Assembly: GCA_964617665.1 (NCBI GenBank)
Contig: CAZUAH010000205.1
Coordinates: forward strand, 1-22,507
Length of the DNA: 22,507 nt
Direction of reading: 5' to 3'
Source of the DNA: JADHUC01 sp964617665
GTDB taxonomy: Bacteria > Planctomycetota > Planctomycetia > Pirellulales > Pirellulaceae
The translations under genes and the position numbers were made by a program. The notes under the pieces are model-generated. The model did not search any database, was not told the origin of the DNA, and worked only from the letters and a program-made list of their open reading frames with translations. Below are positions 7,118 to 14,025 of this stretch, one piece after another (the first letter of the stretch is position 1; each line of letters opens with the position of its first letter).

Positions 7118-8440
7118 TTGCATAGGGCTGGGGATCATATCGTCATTGGGACAGTAATCTGTTGGATCGTCGCGGCAGGAATGCTGTGCCCGGCTGAAGA
7201 TGCGCGGGTCCTTGATGGAGGCGAATGGCACGTCCGGCCAACTCGGACGGTTGGCGAACTGAAAGGCTTTGTGCCGGTCGGTGACGTGAAGCTGAGCCAG
7301 TATGGCGGCCTTTCCGATCAGCAAGTCACTGCGACCGGCTTCTTTCGGACCGAGGTGATCGACGGTCGTTGGCGGCTGATCGACCCGGAGGGGCATCCTT
7401 TCATCTCGGTCGGTCTCTGCTCCGTGAATCACAGCGGCGTGGCCGAGAGCCTCGTGCCATCCAAGTTCGGCGACCAGTCGGGCTGGGCCGAAGCAACATC
7501 GAAGCTGCTAAAGTCCCACGGCTTCAACACGCTCGGATGTTGGTCCGAATGGCGATCCTTCCGTCCCACTGCAGCGAGTATGCCATACACGCCGCGTTGG
7601 AACTTCATGAGCACCTACAAGAATCGTCGCCCCGCGAAGAACGGTTCTCGCGGGTTTCCCCATGAGGCGATGCCCGTGTTCGACGCGGACTTCGAGACGT
7701 TCTGTGATGAACACGCCAGACAGTTGAGCGAACTGAAAGACGACCCTTGGTTGTTGGGACATTTTTCTGACAACGAGTTGCCCTTCCGTCCGAATCCTCT
7801 GACCAACTACCTCGCACTACCTGAAAAGGATGTCGGCCATCGGTTTGCCGGAGATTGGCTCAAGCAACGCACGAAAGACGAAGGCCGTTCCGACGGGGAA
7901 ATGACCAGCGACGATCAAGCCGCCTTTGCCCTGCTTGTCGCCCAACGCTATTACTCGATCGTTGCCAGGGCGATCCATAAGTATGACCCCAACCACCTGT
8001 ACCTTGGCAGCCGTATCCACGGCCGTTGTCTGAATGAGGCAACGTTCCGAGGCGCCGCGCCGGTGGACGTCGTCTCGGTCAATTACTACCACCGATGGTC
8101 GGCGGAACACGATCGGTTAACAAACTGGGTGAAGTGGTCTGGCCGACCGGTGCTGATCTCCGAGTGGTATGCTCAAAGCCTTGCGTCGGCAGACATCGAA
8201 GCCAGCGGGGCGGGCTTTCGCGTCCAATCGGATCGCGATCGCGGTTTGTTATACCAGAACATGACTCTGGGGCTGCTCGAACACCCAGGGTGCGTCGGCT
8301 GGCACTGGTTCAAATACGGCGGAGACGGCGAGGGGTTCCACAAAGGCGTTGTCGACCGTCAGTACAACCCACATACGGACATGTTAGAACTGATGGGCGA
8401 GTTGAATCGAGAGGTTTACCGCTTGAGACGTCAGCAATGA
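7118..8440 (+). CDS. secreted agarase-like glycoside hydrolase, clan GH-A type
   Basis: 440 residues from a TTG start supported by GAGGAG upstream. Residues 1-26 are a signal peptide (VIGTVICWIVAAGMLCPAED). The mature N-terminus has the signature TGFFRTEVIDGRWRLIDPEG and HPFISVGLCSVNH (73-104), which is typical of planctomycete beta-agarase/GH50-like TIM-barrel proteins. Likely catalytic pair: Glu220 in GHFSDNELPF (Asn-Glu acid/base, after strand 4) and Glu349 in PVLISEWYAQS (nucleophile, after strand 7). Other barrel strands are recognisable at VDVVSVNYYH and CVGWHWFKYGGDG. At about 440 residues it is compact compared with classical agarases, with no extra binding module. The expected reaction is hydrolysis of a beta-linked galactan or similar glycan outside the cytoplasm; the exact substrate and CAZy family number are not certain. 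It lies 45 bp downstream of the DUF1566 gene on the same strand and is followed by a palindromic repeat. Confidence 0.75.
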   Translation: MHRAGDHIVIGTVICWIVAAGMLCPAEDARVLDGGEWHVRPTRTVGELKGFVPVGDVKLSQYGGLSDQQVTATGFFRTEVIDGRWRLIDPEGHPFISVGLCSVNHSGVAESLVPSKFGDQSGWAEATSKLLKSHGFNTLGCWSEWRSFRPTAASMPYTPRWNFMSTYKNRRPAKNGSRGFPHEAMPVFDADFETFCDEHARQLSELKDDPWLLGHFSDNELPFRPNPLTNYLALPEKDVGHRFAGDWLKQRTKDEGRSDGEMTSDDQAAFALLVAQRYYSIVARAIHKYDPNHLYLGSRIHGRCLNEATFRGAAPVDVVSVNYYHRWSAEHDRLTNWVKWSGRPVLISEWYAQSLASADIEASGAGFRVQSDRDRGLLYQNMTLGLLEHPGCVGWHWFKYGGDGEGFHKGVVDRQYNPHTDMLELMGELNREVYRLRRQQ

Positions 8441-8472
8441 GGAGCGCGGGCCATCTGGCGGCGTTCGACATC

Positions 8473-8543
8473 GTTCGTAGTACCGGCTTCAGCCGGAATC
8501 GAGCGTGCCGTGACGCCCGCCGCCTAAAGGCGGTATTACGAAC
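8473..8543. repeat. palindromic REP/BIME-like intergenic repeat
   Basis: The outer arms GTTCGTAGTACCG (8473-8485) and CGGTATTACGAAC (8531-8543) are inverted with one mismatch in 13. Each arm also carries its own hairpin: CCGGCT-TC-AGCCGG (8483-8496) and CCGCCT-AA-AGGCGG (8520-8533). The nested design matches repeats I recall as widespread between genes in planctomycete genomes. It lies between two convergent genes, where it may also end transcription from both sides, although there is no T-run. Confidence 0.65.
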
Positions 8544-8572
8544 AGTTTGAAGATGCGTTCTGGAGCTGTCAT

Positions 8573-11500
8573 CTACTCATGCGGAGCTGATCGTTCCACT
8601 TCGAGGCCGCTGAGAATAGACATCTGAGTCTGCGCCGGTTTTTCGCTCTTCTCGATGACATCAATCACGAGATTGTCGGATACGGGAATCTCTTTCATCT
8701 CGCGCAGGACGAACTTCGCGTCGGCGCCTGCTTCAGCCGCCACATCCAGATTCTCGCAAACCAGTTGGCCTTGGACGCGCACGTCGAAGACACGCTGCCC
8801 CGACTCGTCGCCGTCTCCCTGGGAAAACAGCAATCGCACCGTGTAGGTCGCTGGCTGGTCGTTCTTGCCGAGAAGCGGGATGGACCAACGAGTTGCTCCG
8901 CGAGCTCCGGAAGACACAATCCAAGCGCGTTCGGAGGAACTGCTTTCGGACGCGTCGCCGTCGTTGGTGAAGAAACCACCACTGGCCAGGAACTTGGTGT
9001 CGAACTGCAACTTGAGATCGAGGCTTGTTTCCTTGCCTGGGTTCGGTATGGGGCGCGGATAGGCGAGCCACAGTTTGCCGCTTACGTCTCGACGGTCCCC
9101 GGGAGCTCCGAAGTTGAGTGCCATCCGTTTGACCGGTGTCGTTGCTCCGATACCGCTGTACAGCGCCCACGGACGACGCGGTTCGCGCGGCTCCATCACG
9201 ATGGTCGAAGCGATCGAGAACATGCAAACGCATCCCGCGCTCGCTTCGGGAATCACCACGAGACCATTGGTGGGTATCGCGTTAATCCAGCAGCCGAGCC
9301 GATGTCCCGCAAAATGCCGGGTGCCCGTGTCCGCGGCCATATCGAAAAATCCCGTGTAGCCGCTACGGAACAACAGCATGTTGTCACAACCCGTGACCAT
9401 GCCGCAGTGATGCCCCGGTCGCATGACGCTCCACGCCACGTCCTTTCCGGTCAAAGGATGCACTCGCATCTTCTGCTCGCCCGATTTCAGATCGTATGCC
9501 CACGGTTCGGCAATGACTCGATCGCCGACGATGATCGGTTGATGGCGATAGTTGGCGTCCTTGGCCCACATCTTGTAGCCGTCCAACGCGTACAGTGCTA
9601 CAAGCCGACGACGAGCGAACTCGCCAGCGACGAACTGCTTCCAGTAGTGTCCATTCGCGTTGGCACCGGACAGTATCAAAACGTTATCGTGATACATCAT
9701 CGTCAGTTTTCCGCCACCGATGCCGATTTCGCTACAGTCGGTAACGTCCACCGGCTCGGACCAGATCACTTTGCCAGTCTTGGCGTCCAAGGCTACGGCA
9801 AGCCGGACATCCAGTGCTTTCATTCGCTGCTCGGCCCGAGTGCGTTCCTCGCCTTCCAAGTACTGCAGCTCACTCTTGTCCTGGCGCAAGATGGCATCCC
9901 GTTGTTCGCTGGTCACGGAGCTGTCGATGAAGAAGACACGCCCCGGCCCGAGAGCGATCGTCTGGAAGTTGATGCTCTTGCCCTGATACACCCATAGGTG
10001 CTCGCCGGTCTTCGCGTCGATGGCAAAGATACCGTCAGTAGCAGCGTCGCCCGGATTACCACGTCCTCTCCGGTTCAACTCGACCACCTCCGCCCGAGTT
10101 GTTGCCGTGCCGAACAACAGGCCGTCGCGATACGCGACGTAACCCCACTCGTGAGTGTCGTGATCGACGGACGCCGGTAGTTCGTGAATCCGTCTGACCT
10201 CGCCCGTGGCGAAATCGTGCTCGTAGACTTTGTCGCGAGACATGTGAAACAGGCTGTCTTCGCCAGCGGCCAGGTTGCCGGGATTTCGGGCCTGAAACAC
10301 GCCGGTGCGAATCGCTTCGGGATTCTTCACCTCCCACAGGAACCGACCGTTGTAAACATCGTAGGCCATCAGGTTGTCTTCTCCCTGGACGAACATGCGG
10401 CCGTCCACCACCAATGGCCCGACCGCTCCAAGATGGCGGTTCATCATCTTGTCCGGCCCCGGATCGCCGTACCAAAGCACTCCAAGGCCGCCCTTCACAA
10501 GCTTGTCGCTGCTGTTGGACGTATTGCCCGGTTCGGCGTACTGATGCGACCAGTTGCCGGCCCCGGGCAGCGTGCCGCGCGTCAGCGTAACCCATGTCCC
10601 CGATGTCTTTATGTCCCCGCGATCGGCCAGTTGCATCTTCGCGAGCCAAGCTTTCGCAGCATCGCCGGACAAGGCACGTCCGGGAGCATTCGCAGGACGG
10701 CCTAGAGCGATCACACCACCAGCCGGCTTGAGATGTCGCACCAGCTCTGCGGGATCTCCGGGGATCTTTCCCGTCAACAGCAAGCTGTCCGAGACAATCA
10801 GATTTGCGAAGTAATTCGAGTAGGAAATTGCCGCCAAGTCCGCGTGATGGACGGTTACTCGATGACCATACAGCCCAGCAGCCGAAAGCGATCGACGCGA
10901 CTCCGTGACCTTCTCTTCATCCGGCTCGACGGCGTAGATCTTCAACTCGCTTCGTTTGGCCAATTCGTAAGCGAGGCGTCCGCGCTCGCCCCCCACGACG
11001 AAACAGAACCCTTTCGTCACTCCTGTGTGTTCCAGAATCTCTTCCGCGGCACGCTGGTACAAGGCAGTCCACTGGTCTGTAGCGTAGGGATTGTCCGTTG
11101 GCGATTCCTTAGCAATTCCAGGCTGGGCCGACGTGGCATCGGCAAAGCAATAGACCTTGCCCGTAGTCGTGCTCGCGAACAGATTCCCCTGCGCAATCGC
11201 CAAGCCTCGCGCAGAACCATCGACTTTGGCAGTCCAAATTTCCTTTCCGGTTACAGTCTCGAAGGCGGTGACTCGACCTTCGTCACCGGCAAAGACGAGA
11301 TCGCCTGCGACAGCCACAGCCGCTTTGGCTGTGCACGGCTTCCGCCACACGACTCCAACATCGGCGATCGCCTTCACCCGCGCCTGCAACTCGGCGATCT
11401 TCGATCTCACCTTATCGGCATCATCACCCGCCCTGGGCAGTTGCCTATAGAGATTACGCAGCTCGCCAGAGATTCTGCGTCGTTCGTTGTTGGCCGGGTA

Positions 11501-12469
11501 GAATTCGTTTCGGTTCATCCCGACGATCTCTTTGCCGGTTACAGCGAACGATGAGTTGTCGGCAACGGCCAGCCGTGTTTCCAGCGAAAACGTGTGAAGT
11601 CGTCCATCAGCAATCAGTGCATCCGTACCGGCAATCGGTGTATTGGCAAACGTCAAGGACGTGCTTCCACCGCCGGACACCTTACCGGTTTCCCGGTTGA
11701 CCGCTTTGGGGCGCGAACGACCTGATGGGACGTAGAGCACGTCGTCGGTTGCCAGCAGATACCCTTGCGGCGAGAACTCGTTTCGCCCGGCATCTTGGTG
11801 GCTAATGGCATCGTTCTTCCACAGGATTGTGCCATCATTGGCGTTGACCGCACAAAGGTAGACGTTCTCGTGCGGAAAAACACCGGCCCCGAAGTAGGCG
11901 GTATCTCCGTCGACCAGCACGTCCGTTCGTACCGGCCATCGCGAGATCATTTCGCCGCGGGCAATGATTGACTCGTCAGCAGGCCCAAGCCGAAGCTTCC
12001 AAAGGAGCGAGCCGTTTTCCGCGTCCAGGCAGTACGCATGTCCGTCGTCCGAGCCGATGTACACCCGCCCATCCACGACAGTCGGCGCCAGTCGAATGGG
12101 AGCGCCCGTGAAGAACCGCCACACCTCTTTGCCGTCACGAAGGTCCAGGCAGTGGACTTGATGATCGACGGACGAGCCGAAGTAGACGCGATCGCCAACC
12201 ACGGCCACGTGCAGGGCATCGTCGAATTTCACTCGGTCGCCCAGTTCTTTTCCCTCAATGATTCGTCCAGCCGGTCCCGTCCAAGTTCGACGCGGCGAGC
12301 TTGGCGACGAGAAGACCCAGGTTTGCGTAAGCGGCAGTTTCAACTGTTGTGACGTCGAACCTGTCCGCTCGTTGTTCGCTAGATAAGTCGGCCAGTCGGC
12401 AGACGACGCCACTGACGATACCAAAAGCGCAACGTATAACGCGCGAATCAGTGTGTACGGCTTCTTCAT
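8573..12469 (-). CDS. exported PQQ-type beta-propeller with embedded methyltransferase-like domain and malectin-like C-terminus
   Basis: 1298 residues with GAGG-type ribosome site and a Sec signal (LYVALLVSSVASSA, cleavage near 23). Domain order: PQQ-like (BamB-type) propeller about 25-445 with repeats such as CLDLRDGKEVWRF, CLDAENGSLLWKL and AVNANDGTILWKN; a class I SAM-methyltransferase-like Rossmann segment about 465-635 (FCFVVGGERGRLAYELA, acidic residue in YAVEPDEEKV, then VTVHHADLAA and NLIVSDSLL); a second propeller about 640-1110 (IDAKTGEHLWVY, LDAKTGKVIWSE); and a C-terminal malectin-like beta-sandwich about 1150-1290 (RVFDVRVQGQLVCENLDV). A Cys-rich stretch (GHHCGMVTGC, RLGCWINAIP, SAGCVCMF) closes the second propeller. 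The middle glycine of the SAM motif is replaced by Glu. The first propeller contains a helical insertion (about 328-370). PQQ binding is not proven. It follows the phosphoesterase and a small ORF on the same strand. The function is unknown. Confidence 0.8.
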   Translation of the reverse strand: MKKPYTLIRALYVALLVSSVASSADWPTYLANNERTGSTSQQLKLPLTQTWVFSSPSSPRRTWTGPAGRIIEGKELGDRVKFDDALHVAVVGDRVYFGSSVDHQVHCLDLRDGKEVWRFFTGAPIRLAPTVVDGRVYIGSDDGHAYCLDAENGSLLWKLRLGPADESIIARGEMISRWPVRTDVLVDGDTAYFGAGVFPHENVYLCAVNANDGTILWKNDAISHQDAGRNEFSPQGYLLATDDVLYVPSGRSRPKAVNRETGKVSGGGSTSLTFANTPIAGTDALIADGRLHTFSLETRLAVADNSSFAVTGKEIVGMNRNEFYPANNERRRISGELRNLYRQLPRAGDDADKVRSKIAELQARVKAIADVGVVWRKPCTAKAAVAVAGDLVFAGDEGRVTAFETVTGKEIWTAKVDGSARGLAIAQGNLFASTTTGKVYCFADATSAQPGIAKESPTDNPYATDQWTALYQRAAEEILEHTGVTKGFCFVVGGERGRLAYELAKRSELKIYAVEPDEEKVTESRRSLSAAGLYGHRVTVHHADLAAISYSNYFANLIVSDSLLLTGKIPGDPAELVRHLKPAGGVIALGRPANAPGRALSGDAAKAWLAKMQLADRGDIKTSGTWVTLTRGTLPGAGNWSHQYAEPGNTSNSSDKLVKGGLGVLWYGDPGPDKMMNRHLGAVGPLVVDGRMFVQGEDNLMAYDVYNGRFLWEVKNPEAIRTGVFQARNPGNLAAGEDSLFHMSRDKVYEHDFATGEVRRIHELPASVDHDTHEWGYVAYRDGLLFGTATTRAEVVELNRRGRGNPGDAATDGIFAIDAKTGEHLWVYQGKSINFQTIALGPGRVFFIDSSVTSEQRDAILRQDKSELQYLEGEERTRAEQRMKALDVRLAVALDAKTGKVIWSEPVDVTDCSEIGIGGGKLTMMYHDNVLILSGANANGHYWKQFVAGEFARRRLVALYALDGYKMWAKDANYRHQPIIVGDRVIAEPWAYDLKSGEQKMRVHPLTGKDVAWSVMRPGHHCGMVTGCDNMLLFRSGYTGFFDMAADTGTRHFAGHRLGCWINAIPTNGLVVIPEASAGCVCMFSIASTIVMEPREPRRPWALYSGIGATTPVKRMALNFGAPGDRRDVSGKLWLAYPRPIPNPGKETSLDLKLQFDTKFLASGGFFTNDGDASESSSSERAWIVSSGARGATRWSIPLLGKNDQPATYTVRLLFSQGDGDESGQRVFDVRVQGQLVCENLDVAAEAGADAKFVLREMKEIPVSDNLVIDVIEKSEKPAQTQMSILSGLEVERSAPHE

Positions 12470-12525
12470 TATTCCGCCTCTTTCTGTTGAGAGTTCGGTT
12501 TGAGTGTTGGTGCAAAACGGAGAAC

Positions 12526-12531
12526 ATTGTA
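12526..12531 (-). promoter_or_regulatory. -10-like TACAAT upstream of the propeller gene
   Basis: On the minus strand TACAAT lies 57 bases before the ATG at 12469. It matches the TACAAT boxes seen before other genes here, but no -35 is recognisable at 16-18 bp. It would allow the propeller gene to be expressed independently of the small ORF upstream. Confidence 0.25.
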
Positions 12532-12686
12532 GAAGGGTGCGTAGCAGGCGTCTGCGCGCGGCGCTCTCCCGATGCTAGGACAACTGCCAAGCAGTGAGCG
12601 TCGGGATGAAATCATCACCCGGAAAGCGAAGCGCAACACGACTACCGTCTGGTCGATGCGCGTGCTACATATTGCTGATGCTGTAT

Positions 12687-12821
12687 TCAAGGAGACGTTG
12701 GTCGACCCTCGGATTGCTCCTCGGCTTCTTCCTTTTCGACTGCTTCAATCGCCTTAATGACCGACTTAGCCTGTTCAGGATCAAGCTCATCGGCCGGTGG
12801 ATCATTCGGTTTGTCAGTCAT
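12687..12821 (-). CDS. 44-residue acidic small protein
   Basis: The minus-strand reading is MTDKPNDPPADELDPEQAKS followed by a helical, charged segment (VIKAIEAVEKEEAEEQ) and a short SEGRPTSP tail, ended by TGA. The ATG at 12821 has a near-perfect GAGGAG (12835-12830) 8 bases upstream, which is as good as any ribosome site in this window. The product is strongly acidic, lacks a signal peptide or membrane segment, and is predicted to be partly helical with a disordered start. It lies 127 bp after the phosphoesterase gene and 217 bp before the propeller gene, all on the same strand, so it may be part of that transcript. I recognise no family. Chance alone rarely gives both the site and the helix-like composition, but 44 codons is short. 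Confidence 0.6.
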   Translation of the reverse strand: MTDKPNDPPADELDPEQAKSVIKAIEAVEKEEAEEQSEGRPTSP

Positions 12822-12948
12822 GATTGTCTCTCCTCAACTTGACCCAACGAGGCAATAGTATGGTAATTCAAGCCCCCGACAGAATAGCGTATCGTGCCGA
12901 CAAACTAAACGCCGATTCGAGCAAGGTGCAGACATCGGGTACCTAGTT

Positions 12949-13836
12949 TCAGTCGGTAGTCTTGTCTATCGCTTCGAGGGGAATGAACCTGTGGCGAATG
13001 GAATCTGGCGACTCGATCTCCCAGAGGCGAAACCCCAACGGTCGTTTGTCAAAGTTCTTGCTCGTCGTCTCGCCGCTAAGGAGCAGAATACCCTCATACT
13101 CGTTGTCGCAAAGCCGGTGCGTATGGCCGGTCAACATGGCCACGACACCGCGTTGTTGGAAGAGATCTAGTAGCTTCTTTCGCCGTTGTGGAGGGATGTT
13201 GAAGTACGCCTCCTTTTCATCGGCGTCGTTGATGAACAAGGGATGATGGCCTATCACAAAAACCGGACTCGACTTGTCCACAGCGCGCTTGAGCGTCTGT
13301 GCAAACCGGGAGTCATGTTTCGAGGTCTCAGGCTCGATCGGCGACTTCCACAACTGCGTATTTACCACGATGAACGTGTAGCCCTTGTGCTCGAACGAGA
13401 AGTGGTCCTCGCCGATAGTTTGTCGATATAGGCGTAGCTTCTTCTGATCGGGCGGACCACCCACGTCGTGATTGCCAGGGGCACAATAGCAGGGTACCTT
13501 GAACTCCGAAAGGACGTCTTTGAAATCGGCGATTGCTTGTACTGTGGGCGTATCCACCAAATCGCCGCAAATCACGGCAAAGTCGGGTTTGATGTGGTTG
13601 ATCTGTCGAACTGCTTGTCTGAAAGACTCCACGTCTGCTTCGTACCCAGCAGTTCCGAATCCAAGCTGTGTGTCACAAACCTGAACGAAACAGAATGCCC
13701 GCTGCTGATGTTCCGCCGCCCCTGCTTCCGGCGCGTCCAGCAATGCCAGAATGGCTGAAGTAATTGCAGCCACGGCGAAGATATGCACGTACGATCGACT
13801 GTGTTGTTCATAAGGTTGCGTTCGGACGAGATGCAT
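12949..13836 (-). CDS. secreted calcineurin-like metallophosphoesterase (CPPED1-like)
   Basis: 295 residues. The ATG at 13836 has AAGGA 7-8 bases upstream. Residues 18-41 form the hydrophobic core and cleavage site of a signal peptide (VHIFAVAAITSAILALL to AGAA). The metallophosphoesterase motifs are all present: CDTQLG (Asp55, with Gln57 in place of the usual His), GDLVD (Asp92), GNHD (121-124), GHHP (196-199) and GHTHR (237-241). Together they build the two-metal site of the calcineurin fold. Gln in the first motif is typical of the CPPED1-like branch, which includes Ser/Thr phosphatases and phosphodiesterases. The substrate is unknown and, given export, would be outside the cytoplasm. It is first in a minus-strand series with the small ORF and the PQQ-like propeller, and divergent from the beta-helix gene. 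Confidence 0.85.
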   Translation of the reverse strand: MHLVRTQPYEQHSRSYVHIFAVAAITSAILALLDAPEAGAAEHQQRAFCFVQVCDTQLGFGTAGYEADVESFRQAVRQINHIKPDFAVICGDLVDTPTVQAIADFKDVLSEFKVPCYCAPGNHDVGGPPDQKKLRLYRQTIGEDHFSFEHKGYTFIVVNTQLWKSPIEPETSKHDSRFAQTLKRAVDKSSPVFVIGHHPLFINDADEKEAYFNIPPQRRKKLLDLFQQRGVVAMLTGHTHRLCDNEYEGILLLSGETTSKNFDKRPLGFRLWEIESPDSIRHRFIPLEAIDKTTD

Positions 13837-13890
13837 GGATATCCTTCCTTCTCCAATTCGGTTGCCATCAGCCCTTCATGCTCTCTTACG

Positions 13891-13919
13891 ATTGTCACTG
13901 TTGAATGACGCACGATCAA
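13891..13919 (-). promoter_or_regulatory. putative sigma70-type promoter of the phosphoesterase gene
   Basis: On the minus strand TTGATC (13919-13914) and GACAAT (13896-13891) are 17 bp apart, each matching 4 of 6 consensus positions, about 55 bases before the ATG at 13836. The 17-bp spacer is ideal but the hexamers are only fair. Confidence 0.3.
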
Positions 13920-14025
13920 GGTCACCGTGGTTCTGTCGCCCCTGCAGAATGCAGTCGTCTCTTGCGCCGATTCGCTGGTAGAGCGAGTCATTCGGATGTA
14001 ACATGTCACTGAAAGGGAATTGTCA

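Noticed and set aside
8765..9997. 410-residue open frame on the plus strand
   Set aside because: It is antisense to the propeller-methyltransferase gene, whose repeats and motifs are unambiguous on the minus strand.
13893..14011. TGTCACTG direct repeat and GAATGAC/GTCATTC inverted repeat in the divergent gap
   Set aside because: They are 7-8 bp matches separated by many bases, which is within chance expectation, and not linked to a promoter.
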